Assembly (NCBI GenBank): GCA_014800385.1
Contig: JAAVGE010000025.1
Coordinates: forward strand, 1-41,187
Length of the DNA stretch: 41,187 nucleotides
Origin: Bacteroidales bacterium
GTDB lineage: Bacteria > Bacteroidota > Bacteroidia > Bacteroidales > Muribaculaceae
Direction of reading: 5' to 3'
Numbering within the stretch: the stretch's first letter is position 1; the number at the start of each line of letters is the position of its first letter. A model generated the notes under the pieces. It made no database searches. It had not been told where the DNA came from and saw nothing but the letters and a program-made list of their open reading frames with translations. A program made the position numbers and the translations under genes. Of the stretch, positions 1-9,757 are shown piece after piece.

Positions 1-118
1 AAGCGACGCTAAAAATCCGTGTGTTTAATTTCTTTCAAAATCAATTTATATATTTTATCCCGGGGTGATTCACTCGGCGTTCCTATTCGGCACGCCCTAT
101 TGGTGGGCACGCTTTCCC

Positions 119-309
119 GGGCTGTGTCAAAATTGATGCAGCCCTGTTTTTTTATGTGTTATACGTTCATGGACAGTGATGTATATTCGGCGGATGCTCC
201 AGGGAGCATCCCTACACTCTTGATAATCAACCGGTTATCTCCGTAGGGCTGCTCCATGGAGCAGCCTCATAACCCTGTATACGGCGAGGATGCGCCTATT
301 TTGACACCC
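119..309 (+). repeat. ~190 bp MITE-like intergenic repeat, copy 1
   Basis: Begins gggctgtgtcaaaattgatgcagcc and ends gaggatgcgcctattttgacaccc (imperfect inverted ends). Internal palindromes ggatgctccagggagcatcc (192-211) and ggctgctccatggagcagcc (247-266). Four similar copies elsewhere in the window. Confidence 0.9.
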
Positions 310-648
310 TCTTTTTTATTTTGAAAAATTAAAGGAATAATCACTTCCTTTGTACTATGATATTAGCAGTATTATGCATATAGACAGCAATATTAACAAC
401 ATATTAGCATTATTAGAGAACTTCACACTTGACAAAATCTGTTTGGAACTCCCAAATTCAATACCATGGAAGAACTTGACCTTATCCGTCGGAAAAGTAA
501 TGATAAAAGAGCCTATGGCAAATCAAGGAAAGATAAAAAGAACTGAGAAAATAACTTCCTTCCACTGCCATTCCCTCATTATGCACGACAAATAGGCTTA
601 TTTCAGCCATATTTCCACTTCTTACTTCCTTATTTAATATTTTTTTAG

Positions 649-656
649 TATTTTTG
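649..656 (+). promoter_or_regulatory. Bacteroidetes-type -7 element (TANNTTTG) upstream of the TonB-dependent receptor
   Basis: TATTTTTG followed by C, ~97 bp before the start codon. The -33 element is weak. Confidence 0.45.
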
Positions 657-752
657 CACAAGATTAGCAGAGGCCAATCAATCCTATAAATATCCCATCT
701 GAATAATTACGCACATTTCACAAATCAATTATATTAACTAAACCAACTATTT

Positions 753-3479
753 ATGATGAAGAGACTTCTTCTCATTACCGGCGCACTAATGCTCGTTTGC
801 CTTAGTTCACTGGCTGCCGGTAACATTAATTGCGTGGGAACAGTTGTCGATGATCAGGAAGAACCTATCATCGGTGCAACAGTTTCTGTTCCGGGTACAT
901 CAATAGGTGTGTCAACCGACATCGACGGACGCTTCTCCATCAGCGCTCCCGAAGGTTCCGACATTCAGGTAGTTTACATCGGCTACAAAACCGTTAAACT
1001 ACCCGCCCGCAAAGAAATGGGTATAATCAAGATGGAAATCGAGGCGGAAATGCTTCAGGACGTTGTGGTGACACAGTCTGTGGCTAAAACCCGTCTTACT
1101 CCCGTGGCACAGTCTGTTGTCAACTACGAAACCATTGACATCAAACTGGGTAACCAGGAACTCCCCGAAGTGCTCAAAACCACTCCCGGCGTATGGACCA
1201 CTCGTGACGGCGGCGGCTTCGGCGATGCAAAAACCAACATGCGAGGCTTCAAAAGCCCCAACGTTGCCGTAATGATCAACGGCATACCCATCAACGATAT
1301 GGAATGGGGTGGCGTTTACTGGAGCAACTGGGCCGGTCTGGGTGATGTTGCCTCTAACATCCAGACTCAGCGCGGACTCGGTGCCACTATCGTTTCAACA
1401 CCCTCTGTCGGCGGTACAATCAACATCACCACCCGCACACTCGACGTTGAAAAAGGTGGTTCCGTATGGTACGGCATGGGCAACGACGGCATGAACAACT
1501 ACGGTCTGAAAGTGTCGACCGGTCTGATGAAAAACGGCTGGGCCGTAACAGTTCTCGGCTCACGCAAATGGGGCGACGGATATGTTCAGGGTACACCCTT
1601 CAACTCCTACAACTACTTCGTCAACGTTTCAAAACGTATCAACGACCAGCATCAGATTGCCTTCACCGCTTTCGGCGCACCCCAGACCCACTACCAGCGT
1701 AACTCCGCCAACGGTCTGTCAATCGAAGGATGGCAGGAAGTGAAAAACTACATGAACGGCGAATCACAGTATCGCTTCAACCCCACCTTCGGTTATGACA
1801 AGGACGGTCAGTGGCGCAACTCCAACAAAAACTTCTACCACAAACCCCAGATCATGCTCAAGCATGTATGGCAGATCGACGCTACTCAGTCACTCTCAAC
1901 CGGCGTTTATGCCTCATTCGCTTCAGGTGGCGGTAACTCAGGTCAGGGTTCAGGTCGAAACGGCTACTCCTATTCCGACTGGTACGGTGCTAACAACGGC
2001 GTTCTCTCAACCAAGTTCCGCCGTGCCGACGGCACCTTCGACTATGCCGCCATCCAGGCCATCAACGCCGCTTCTGAAACCGGTTCCGAACTTATCATGA
2101 CCAAATCAAACAACTCTCACAAATGGGTAGGTCTGGTATCATCCTACAAAAAGGAAATCAAGCAGAAAAACGGCAACGTGCTGGGTATCATCGGTGGTAT
2201 TGACCTCCGTTACTACGTTGGCGAACACAACAACGAAATCACCGACCTCTATGACGGCGAATACTTCATCGATAACAAATATCGCGCTGCCATGGATCCC
2301 AAATACAACTCCCGCGTCAACGACCCCTCATGGGTTTACAAAAAATTAGGTGTGGGCGACGTGATGTATCGCGACTATAATGGCTACACTCTTCAGGAAG
2401 GTATCTACGGACAGGGTGAATACACCATGCTCGACGGTGCCCTCAACCTCGTGCTGTCAGGTGCATTGAACAACACCGCCTACTGGCGCCGTGACTTCTA
2501 CTACTACGACAAGGAGCACGAAAAATCAGAAACCGTCAATTTCTGGGGCGGTACAATCAAAGGTGGTGCCAACTACAACTTCGACAAACACAACAACGCG
2601 TTCTTCAACGCCGGCTTCATCAGCCGTGCACCCTTCTTCTCGGGCGGTGCGTTCCTCAACTCAACCAACTCAAACGCCACCAACAAAAACGCCGTTAACG
2701 AAAAGGTTATGTCGTTCGAACTCGGCTACGGCTACAACTCACGCCCCTTCGCCCTGACCGTCAACGCCTACTACACCCGCTGGATGGACCGCACCACAAC
2801 CCGTGGCGGTGACATCACCAAAGGTGAACTCGCCGGTCAGCGCTTCTACTTCAACATGGAGGGTGTGGACGCACGCCACATGGGTATCGAAGTCAACGCA
2901 AACTGGATTCCCACCCGCTGGCTCAGCATCGATGCCATGGCATCACTGGGTGACTGGCAGTGGGACAGCGATGCAAGCGGTTACTTCTACTCACAGATGG
3001 GTGTGCCCTTGACCGCCTCAATGACTCCCGCACAGGGAATCGGCGCCCCTGACCACCTCCGCGCAACCCTTCTTCAGAAAGGTGTGAAAGTGGGTGGCTC
3101 TGCTCAGACAACAGGAGCCCTCTCGGCAACATTCCTCCCCTTCAAGGGTATGCGTATCGGTGCAGACTGGACCGTCAGCGCAAACAACTACTCCGACTAT
3201 CAGGTGTCATCAAGCGCCTACGAAAACGGCGGTGACATCACCGTGGCCAAACCCTGGAGAATTCCCTGGGGACAGCAACTGGACCTCAACGCAAGTTACC
3301 GCTTCAAAATCGGCGGTGTACGCGCCACTCTCTACGGTAACATCTACAACCTCTTCAACTACAACTACGTTATGGATGCCTACACCTCAACCGACACCCG
3401 CGGCACCTGGCAGAACGCTTACCGTGTGTTCTACTCCTTCGGTCGCACCTACTCCATCCGTATGCGTATTAACTTCTAA
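753..3479 (+). CDS. TonB-dependent outer-membrane receptor with N-terminal carboxypeptidase-regulatory-like domain
   Basis: 908 aa; signal peptide; GTVVDDQEEPIIGATVSVPGTSIGVSTDIDGRFSI; plug-like region (LPEVLKTTPGVWTTRDGGGFGDAKTNMRGF); C-terminal aromatic beta-strand ending RINF. Confidence 0.9.
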   Translation: MMKRLLLITGALMLVCLSSLAAGNINCVGTVVDDQEEPIIGATVSVPGTSIGVSTDIDGRFSISAPEGSDIQVVYIGYKTVKLPARKEMGIIKMEIEAEMLQDVVVTQSVAKTRLTPVAQSVVNYETIDIKLGNQELPEVLKTTPGVWTTRDGGGFGDAKTNMRGFKSPNVAVMINGIPINDMEWGGVYWSNWAGLGDVASNIQTQRGLGATIVSTPSVGGTINITTRTLDVEKGGSVWYGMGNDGMNNYGLKVSTGLMKNGWAVTVLGSRKWGDGYVQGTPFNSYNYFVNVSKRINDQHQIAFTAFGAPQTHYQRNSANGLSIEGWQEVKNYMNGESQYRFNPTFGYDKDGQWRNSNKNFYHKPQIMLKHVWQIDATQSLSTGVYASFASGGGNSGQGSGRNGYSYSDWYGANNGVLSTKFRRADGTFDYAAIQAINAASETGSELIMTKSNNSHKWVGLVSSYKKEIKQKNGNVLGIIGGIDLRYYVGEHNNEITDLYDGEYFIDNKYRAAMDPKYNSRVNDPSWVYKKLGVGDVMYRDYNGYTLQEGIYGQGEYTMLDGALNLVLSGALNNTAYWRRDFYYYDKEHEKSETVNFWGGTIKGGANYNFDKHNNAFFNAGFISRAPFFSGGAFLNSTNSNATNKNAVNEKVMSFELGYGYNSRPFALTVNAYYTRWMDRTTTRGGDITKGELAGQRFYFNMEGVDARHMGIEVNANWIPTRWLSIDAMASLGDWQWDSDASGYFYSQMGVPLTASMTPAQGIGAPDHLRATLLQKGVKVGGSAQTTGALSATFLPFKGMRIGADWTVSANNYSDYQVSSSAYENGGDITVAKPWRIPWGQQLDLNASYRFKIGGVRATLYGNIYNLFNYNYVMDAYTSTDTRGTWQNAYRVFYSFGRTYSIRMRINF

Positions 3480-3492
3480 TCTGATTTAAAAA

Positions 3493-5634
3493 ATGAAAAA
3501 TATATTCAAATCGCTTATGATTGGTGTCTGCGCTACTGCGGCTCTCACCGCCTGCGACGAGAACTCCTGGAACAACGACTACCTCGACGGCTTCGAAGAA
3601 CCGGAAATCTCTAACGTGCAGACCATCACCAAGGACCTTACGGCTGCTGACTACACCGCCATTGCCAAACTTAAAGCCAACATCGCCATCGCACAGAAAC
3701 TCGATGCCGAAAACGGTGGCGGTGACAAATATCTCAACGCCCTGGCCGCTGTGAAAAACGGCTATTTCTCCGATCTGGCAACAGCCAAGGATTACCTCCC
3801 CGCTTTCCTTGACTCTCTCCAGACCAACAACAATGCCGGTCTGATCGGTCTGAGCAACGGCTCACGTATGAAAGTGAACTATGCAACCACCGCCAACCTC
3901 CCCGAAGTAGTTGCCGGTATTGCTGGCGCTGTTGAATACACCTTCACCGAGGATGACTACTCCGAATATATCTGGGAAGGTGAGGACGACTGGGTTGACG
4001 CTGTTACCCCCTCCCACCCTGTCAACAAATATATCACACGCATCCTCAGCGATGCCATTGGAAAAACCGAGGGTCAGTATGCCATCGTGACCTACAACGT
4101 GGCACAGCAGGATCCCAACTTCGGCGGCTCCACCACTCCCGAACCGCAGCCCTTCACCATGAGTTCAGTTCTCGGCTCTGCCAAGGCCGGCGACATGATT
4201 GATGTGGCAGGTGTGATCATGGCTGTCGGCAACCAGGGCTTCTTTGTAAAGGATGCCACCGGCGAGATGGCTGTCTACATCGGCACCTCATTCCAATATA
4301 AATCTTACAACGTAGGCGACCAGGTGAAGTTCTCAGCCAATGTGGCTTACCGCTCATCCAACAGTTACAACCAGTTGACTCTGGTTTCAGGAACTGAAAT
4401 TGAAGTTGCAGGTCATCAGGATGTCACCTACCCCGCTCCCCTGGCAATTTCCGGTGCCGACCTCGACGCACGCATAGCGCAGATGGTTACCGCGGACTAC
4501 GTGACCGAACCTGTCTATGCCACTATCACCGGCACACTCAACGCTGCACTGGCTTCATCAGGCACCTACTACAACCTCAACATCAACGTTCCCGGTGCTA
4601 CCACCGCCGTTGGTTCAATCCTCTGGGGTTCAACCGAACTGACCGAGAAACTCCTCCCCTTCAACGGCAAGGAAATCACCATCACCGGCTACTTAGTGTC
4701 AAAATCAAGCACCAAGTATGTCAACTTCATCATCACCGAACTGAACGGCTCAACCATCACTCCCGCTTCAGCCAAAGTTGACTCACGCGCCGGCAGCATC
4801 TCCTTCGCATCAGAACCCGTGACAAAAGTCTACACCTACTCAGGCGGCGCTTGGGTGGTTCCCTCAAACGTCACCATGCTCACCGATGCCGACTATGCCC
4901 TGATGGGTGTCTCTGACCTCAACGCCACCAACATCAACTTCTACCTCCCCATCTACCTGAACGCCACCTTCCCCTACGCTCAGGCCGACGATGTTGAATA
5001 CGTGGTTTACCGATTCTATGACAGCGTTAACAAGAAAACCATCTACAACTGCTCGGAATGTACATTCAACGGTTCAGAATGGCTTTTCTCCGCTTACCAC
5101 ACCGAATCCGGTCAGTTCATCCTCAACAACTACAAATGGGTGTATGACCCCAGCGTCACCATCGACCTGCCCGCCGGACGTAACCTCGAACCCTCGATGA
5201 GTTTCTTCCAGGCCTGCGTTGACTATGTTTACGAAACCGTCGACGTTCCTCAGTTCGGTGCCACAAGCATCACTTCAGGCGTAGGCTACGTGACATCCTA
5301 CGGTACCAACGAATACTATGCCGGAACTTCAGCCTACCAGGGCAACGTTGACCTCCGCGCAGCATCAGCACGCAAGCAGTGCCCCACCGGATGGGACGGT
5401 TACACCGACGATGAAATCGTTGCCACAATGAAGCATCGTTTCGAATCGGAAGTATGCCCCGCAGCGCTCTCAAAACTCTATCCCGACGCAGCGCCCATTG
5501 CCGGAATCGAACTGTTCTACACCGTCAACTTCGCCGCTTACACCGGCTCAACCTCATACTATTCCGCAATCTACAAGGTTACCGGCAAAGCACAGTTTGA
5601 GTTTGTAAGTTGCACCTGGAACTCCGCCGAATAA
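3493..5634 (+). CDS. Large surface lipoprotein with an OB-fold-like segment, partner of the upstream receptor
   Basis: 713 aa; lipobox LTAC at the N-terminus; segment MSSVLGSAKAGDMIDVAGVIMAVGNQGFFVKDATGEMAVYIG resembles OB-fold domains; starts 13 bp after the receptor stop. Confidence 0.75.
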   Translation: MKNIFKSLMIGVCATAALTACDENSWNNDYLDGFEEPEISNVQTITKDLTAADYTAIAKLKANIAIAQKLDAENGGGDKYLNALAAVKNGYFSDLATAKDYLPAFLDSLQTNNNAGLIGLSNGSRMKVNYATTANLPEVVAGIAGAVEYTFTEDDYSEYIWEGEDDWVDAVTPSHPVNKYITRILSDAIGKTEGQYAIVTYNVAQQDPNFGGSTTPEPQPFTMSSVLGSAKAGDMIDVAGVIMAVGNQGFFVKDATGEMAVYIGTSFQYKSYNVGDQVKFSANVAYRSSNSYNQLTLVSGTEIEVAGHQDVTYPAPLAISGADLDARIAQMVTADYVTEPVYATITGTLNAALASSGTYYNLNINVPGATTAVGSILWGSTELTEKLLPFNGKEITITGYLVSKSSTKYVNFIITELNGSTITPASAKVDSRAGSISFASEPVTKVYTYSGGAWVVPSNVTMLTDADYALMGVSDLNATNINFYLPIYLNATFPYAQADDVEYVVYRFYDSVNKKTIYNCSECTFNGSEWLFSAYHTESGQFILNNYKWVYDPSVTIDLPAGRNLEPSMSFFQACVDYVYETVDVPQFGATSITSGVGYVTSYGTNEYYAGTSAYQGNVDLRAASARKQCPTGWDGYTDDEIVATMKHRFESEVCPAALSKLYPDAAPIAGIELFYTVNFAAYTGSTSYYSAIYKVTGKAQFEFVSCTWNSAE

Positions 5635-5666
5635 TCCACGTCGTCCGACGTCAATAATCATCCTCC

Positions 5667-5704
5667 AAGAGGTTGCGCCAAAAATCGGTGCAACCTCTTT
5701 TTTT
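5667..5704 (+). terminator. Intrinsic terminator of the receptor/lipoprotein operon
   Basis: aagaggttgc...gcaacctctt 10-bp perfect stem, extendable inward, followed by a T run. Confidence 0.85.
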
Positions 5705-5718
5705 CCTCAGGGTAAATA

Positions 5719-5758
5719 TTATAAATCTTATAAATCTTATAAGTCTTATAAGTTTTAT
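5719..5758 (+). repeat. 9-bp tandem repeat array A (TTATAARTC units)
   Basis: ttataaatc|ttataaatc|ttataagtc|ttataagtt|ttat read directly. Confidence 0.85.
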
Positions 5759-5785
5759 GGGACTGCTCCATGGAGCAGCCGCATT
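5759..5785. repeat. Solo palindrome related to the second palindrome of the ~190 bp repeat
   Basis: gggactgctccatggagcagccgcat; one mismatch from ggctgctccatggagcagccgcat in the full copies, without the rest of the element. Confidence 0.75.
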
Positions 5786-5858
5786 TACCCACAATAGCGA
5801 AAAAAGCACCACCCCAAGTGAAGGGCAGTGCTCTGAATATCTTAAGGTTGGAAACAGA

Positions 5859-6839
5859 TCAGATTGAGAGTCGGCGGAGTGTGTCGAGCAGTGTTCGGTT
5901 GATCGGTTTGTCGTTTTTAATGGCTTTGGTGAACGGCACATAAACGATTTCATCGTTCTTGATTCCGATCATCACGTTGCGCTGATCATCAAGCAGGGCA
6001 TCGATGGCCGCGGCACCCATGCGTGAAGCAAGGATACGGTCAAAGGCTGTGGGAGAACCGCCTCGCTGCAGGTGTCCGAGGATTGACACACGCACATCGT
6101 AGCCGGGATATTCATTTTTCACACGTTCAGCCAGTCCGGTAGCGCCTCCGGTAACGGGGCTTTCCGCCACAAGAACGATCGATGAGTTCTTACTCTTTCG
6201 GAAACCGTTCTGGATAAGTTCGGCCAACTGGTCGACCTCGGTGTATATTTCAGGGATAATGGCAGCCTCGGCTCCTGAGGCTATGGCTCCGTTGAGCGCA
6301 AGGAAACCGGCATCGCGCCCCATGACCTCGATGAAGAACAGACGCTCGTGGCTGGTAGCGGTGTCACGGATTTTGTCCACACACTGCATGATGGTATTAA
6401 GTGCGGTGTCATAACCGATGGTTGAATCCGTGCCGTAAAGGTCGTTATCGATTGTTCCGGGCAGACCGATGATGGGGAAATTGAATTCGTTGGCGAAGAT
6501 ACGCGCACCGCTCAGTGAACCGTCACCACCGATCACCACCAGAGCGTCGATTTCCTGACGGCGGAGAACATCGTAAGCCAACTGGCGCCCTTCCGGAGTA
6601 CGGAACTCCTGGCAGCGTGCAGTTTTCAGAATTGTACCACCCATCTGGATGATATTTGACACGTTCTGTGTTTTGAATTCCACAATCTCGTCGGTTATCA
6701 GGCCACGGTAGCCGCGATATATACCTTTCACTTTGAAACCGCTGTAGATTGCCGAACGGGTCACGGCACGTATTGCAGCATTCATTCCGGGAGCGTCACC
6801 TCCGGAGGTAAGGATACCTATTGTTTTAATATCTGCCAT
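5859..6839 (-). CDS. pfkA: ATP-dependent 6-phosphofructokinase
   Basis: 326 aa; [59 protein letters not shown] are typical PfkA motifs. Confidence 0.97.
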   Translation of the reverse strand: MADIKTIGILTSGGDAPGMNAAIRAVTRSAIYSGFKVKGIYRGYRGLITDEIVEFKTQNVSNIIQMGGTILKTARCQEFRTPEGRQLAYDVLRRQEIDALVVIGGDGSLSGARIFANEFNFPIIGLPGTIDNDLYGTDSTIGYDTALNTIMQCVDKIRDTATSHERLFFIEVMGRDAGFLALNGAIASGAEAAIIPEIYTEVDQLAELIQNGFRKSKNSSIVLVAESPVTGGATGLAERVKNEYPGYDVRVSILGHLQRGGSPTAFDRILASRMGAAAIDALLDDQRNVMIGIKNDEIVYVPFTKAIKNDKPINRTLLDTLRRLSI

Positions 6840-6887
6840 AATATAAGTTTTTGTGATGTTGCAGGTTATGTAAGTTGATATATTTTG

Positions 6888-7568
6888 CTACTCATCGATG
6901 GAGTAGTTGATGAAATCGTTCAGAGGTTTGAGAATCAGGAACATCTCGGCGGTGCGTTCAACCCAGTTCTTGCGACAGAAGAATTTTTCGTCGAGATAAT
7001 GGGCCTTGGCAATATCTTTCAGTTTCAGCAGGTCGGCCTGCGGGTGATCCTTGGGCCATCCTTTAGGGATTGTTTTGAGACTGCTCCCCGCCCATCCGGG
7101 AAATTCGCGCTGCATGGCCGGAGCATCGTTGATGGCGGTGAACTCCTCGATGTTGTCAACAATGGCATGGCGCAGTTTGCGCAACGTGGCCGAATCAGGC
7201 CACCATATTCCGCCGTATACCCCCGACTGAATGTCGCGATCCGGACGGTTCAACCCCATCTGGAGGTAATAACATGCGCGCATATCCTTCTTTCCGTAGG
7301 GGGTGATGATGGCCGAGAAAAAGGTTTTATAGGGTGATTTATCCTGCGAGAAGCGGGTGTCACGGTAGAATCGGTAGGCAGCCTGCTTGGCCGTACATCC
7401 GCGAAGCGACGGATCACCCTGCGCCATCAGGTCAATCAGACGCTGCAGGTCATCGAGCCACAGGGCGCGCAAACGGTCATACTCCTGCTTGTGGTCCTGA
7501 AACCACTCGCGGTTGTTGTTGCGCTCAACCTGCTCTAAAAAACGGTATAGTTCGGGAATGTAGTTCAT
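6888..7568 (-). CDS. DUF2461 family protein
   Basis: 226 aa; NNREWFQDHKQEYDRLR and RFYRDTRFSQDKSPYKTFFSAIITPYGKK are typical of the DUF2461 family. Confidence 0.85.
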   Translation of the reverse strand: MNYIPELYRFLEQVERNNNREWFQDHKQEYDRLRALWLDDLQRLIDLMAQGDPSLRGCTAKQAAYRFYRDTRFSQDKSPYKTFFSAIITPYGKKDMRACYYLQMGLNRPDRDIQSGVYGGIWWPDSATLRKLRHAIVDNIEEFTAINDAPAMQREFPGWAGSSLKTIPKGWPKDHPQADLLKLKDIAKAHYLDEKFFCRKNWVERTAEMFLILKPLNDFINYSIDE

Positions 7569-7903
7569 GGCAAATCCTCAAATTCAACATCCGTAATCTG
7601 TTGTTCAACCTTGAATTTCACCGATGCGGTATCGCTGTTGACACGCTCCGATGCTTCAACGCGTATTTCCTCAAACTCGACGTATTCACCCACCGACCCG
7701 TCAATCTTCTTCTTTCTGACCGCAGGTTCGGGGGCATTACGCTGCCTCCGGCTTTTTTTACCCGCATCTGACGACCCGGGCATCTCACCGTTCATCATAC
7801 GGTTGAACTGGCGATACTGACGGCGTATTTTCAGTGCCACTTTCAGCACCGGCCACACTATCACCAGACCCAATATAAATAATATTAAAAAGAATATCCA
7901 CAT
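7565..7903 (-). CDS. DUF4834-like small membrane-anchored protein
   Basis: 112 aa; N-terminal TM helix, charged C-terminal region ending EYVEFEEIRVEASE...DVEFEDLP; overlaps the DUF2461 gene by 4 bp. Confidence 0.65.
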   Translation of the reverse strand: MWIFFLILFILGLVIVWPVLKVALKIRRQYRQFNRMMNGEMPGSSDAGKKSRRQRNAPEPAVRKKKIDGSVGEYVEFEEIRVEASERVNSDTASVKFKVEQQITDVEFEDLP

Positions 7904-7951
7904 ATTTTTCTCTGTAACAAAGATGAAAACAACTTCATGACAGGTTTTGTT

Positions 7952-8668
7952 TTATGCCACCGAGGGACGGAACAGCGAGCCTGACGACAGCAGGATGTAA
8001 AGCAGGATGGTCCACATCAGTCCGGTAACACCAAAAATCGCCACAAGCGCAACGGTAGCAGCAATGATGAGAAACCGGAGCCAGTTGTCACGCAGCGAGA
8101 AGTTCTTGAATTTCAATGAGAACATGCGCATGTTAACAACCATCATCAGCGACACCGCAACAATGATGGCCACACTGACCCACACGGGAAACTTCACCCC
8201 GTCGGCAGCAATCATATTGACATATCCAATCCAGAAAATAGCGTTGGCAGGGATAGGCAGACCGGAAAATGTAGTCTTCTGCGTCTCGTCGATATTGAAC
8301 TTAGCCAGACGCAGCGCACCCATCACAGGGATGAACAAGGCCGCGTAACTGAGCCAGCATCCACCGGTGCTCAGGAGCAGCGCATTAAGCATCAGCATGG
8401 CAGGAGCCACTCCGAAACTCACCAGATCGGAAAGCGAATCAAGTTCCTTTCCCAAAGCGGAATAGGCATGAAGCAATCGGGCAGAAGCGCCATCGCAGAA
8501 ATCAAACAGCGCCGAAGCCGCAATGCAAATAAATGACCACTGAAACCCTTTCAGGCCCCAGCATATATCCTCATTGAAGTGAAATGCAAAAATTATAGCC
8601 ACCACCCCGGAAAGCAGATTCATGGAGGTGATAGTGTTAGGTATGGAGTTCTTTATTGTCTTAAACAT
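7952..8668 (-). CDS. pssA: CDP-diacylglycerol--serine O-phosphatidyltransferase
   Basis: 238 aa; CDP-alcohol phosphatidyltransferase signature DFCDGASARLLHAYSALGKELDSLSD; multiple TM helices. Confidence 0.93.
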   Translation of the reverse strand: MFKTIKNSIPNTITSMNLLSGVVAIIFAFHFNEDICWGLKGFQWSFICIAASALFDFCDGASARLLHAYSALGKELDSLSDLVSFGVAPAMLMLNALLLSTGGCWLSYAALFIPVMGALRLAKFNIDETQKTTFSGLPIPANAIFWIGYVNMIAADGVKFPVWVSVAIIVAVSLMMVVNMRMFSLKFKNFSLRDNWLRFLIIAATVALVAIFGVTGLMWTILLYILLSSGSLFRPSVA

Positions 8669-8901
8669 TGTCCTGTGATTCTAAAATTTCTAATTCTTTA
8701 CGGGAAAGCACTTCTTCCCCTATTGCAAAGTTATAAAAATTTTACAAAACATCATCCATAACCCCTAATCTTTTTCTTTGAAGTCGTCTAAACTTTTTTC
8801 AGGGTAAAGATTCTTTACGGTTTTGAGCAGATTTCAATACATGAAGAGGTAGCGATGCGGGCATCGTGACCGATGAAAGGATTGATATTTCGGTTAAAAT
8901 T

Positions 8902-9444
8902 TCACCATTCTGGAGGAGGGAGTATATCTCTCCATTCATCATCAGGGTCTGATAGCCAGTACATAAGATACCATAATTTCCAGAATTTATCATTAAATTT
9001 TTTGCTGTTTTTACCCTTGAAGGAAATCGCGTTATTTAGTTCGAATTCCTTTGAACCATTGGATGAGACGAAGATTAAATTCCTATATCCAAACCAGTAT
9101 TTTTTTCTATACTCCGGAGTCATTTTTTTTGATTCAGAGCACAATGAGTCAAATCCCCACTCTAAAATTGATGATATTGTGTCAGTAGAAATTATGTCGT
9201 ATGTTTTATTCATGTTATTACCCTGCATAATTTTGTATCCACACTCATCTTTTACTATTATGGACCATATCTTTCCGTTAACTCCTACTCCGTTATAGTA
9301 CTGCAGATTAGCCTTATCGTGTATAAAACTATCCCTGAGTTGGTCTATCTCATCATAGTGTCTTATTGCTTTATTTTCGCGAGACTCTGCATGAGTTAAA
9401 GGAATAAACAACAACGAAATGGTAAATAAAATTACTCTATACAT
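8902..9444 (-). CDS. Hypothetical secreted protein, AT-rich
   Basis: 180 aa; signal peptide MYRVILFTISLLFIPLTHAES; visibly more AT-rich than flanking genes; no family recognised. Confidence 0.65.
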   Translation of the reverse strand: MYRVILFTISLLFIPLTHAESRENKAIRHYDEIDQLRDSFIHDKANLQYYNGVGVNGKIWSIIVKDECGYKIMQGNNMNKTYDIISTDTISSILEWGFDSLCSESKKMTPEYRKKYWFGYRNLIFVSSNGSKEFELNNAISFKGKNSKKFNDKFWKLWYLMYWLSDPDDEWRDILPPPEW

Positions 9445-9670
9445 AAATTCATAAAAATGCGAGTTACCTAAATATCGGCAGTTTCGATGGATTAGATAAA
9501 ACCAGTTTTCTCATAATTTTTCAAATCGATATGTTCTACCATCCCCATCATTAATTTGATGTCATACATTTGATCTGACGCTTGTAAGGGGACAACTCGG
9601 AAGGATTAATCCGCCGAGAGTCAGCAACAAAACAGCAGGAGTGTGGGGAGAGCGATCGGTTTCATGATGG

Positions 9671-9703
9671 GCAAAGATAGGATATATATTTATGATGTGC
9701 AAA
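9671..9703 (-). promoter_or_regulatory. Bacteroidetes-type promoter for the AT-rich hypothetical gene
   Basis: On the - strand: TTTG-N20-TATCTTTGC, an exact match to the TTTG/TANNTTTG consensus. Confidence 0.75.
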
Positions 9704-9757
9704 TTTTGTTAAATAATTTGCTCTGAGCGCATTGCACTGCGCCCTTTGATTCAATCT

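Noticed and set aside
19-246. 75-aa ORF ending VYSADAPGSIPTLLIINRLSP, and similar ORFs at 15787-16068, 32115-32381 and 17127-17336 (-)
   Set aside because: They overlap the 190 bp repeat. The shared peptide FMD.DVYSADAPGSIPTLL reflects DNA repeat identity; frames and ends are not conserved and the strand differs in some copies.
350-595. 81-aa ORF in the leader region of the TonB receptor
   Set aside because: AT-rich, no recognisable domain, no convincing signal of coding selection; left unannotated.
3094-3489. Thr/Ser/Pro-rich out-of-frame ORFs within the TonB receptor and lipoprotein genes
   Set aside because: Alternate-frame translations with low-complexity composition; the main frame is clearly coding.
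5651-5953. ORFs with INLINLISLISF / IKLIRLIRFIRF around array A
   Set aside because: Artefact of the period-9 array and terminator region.
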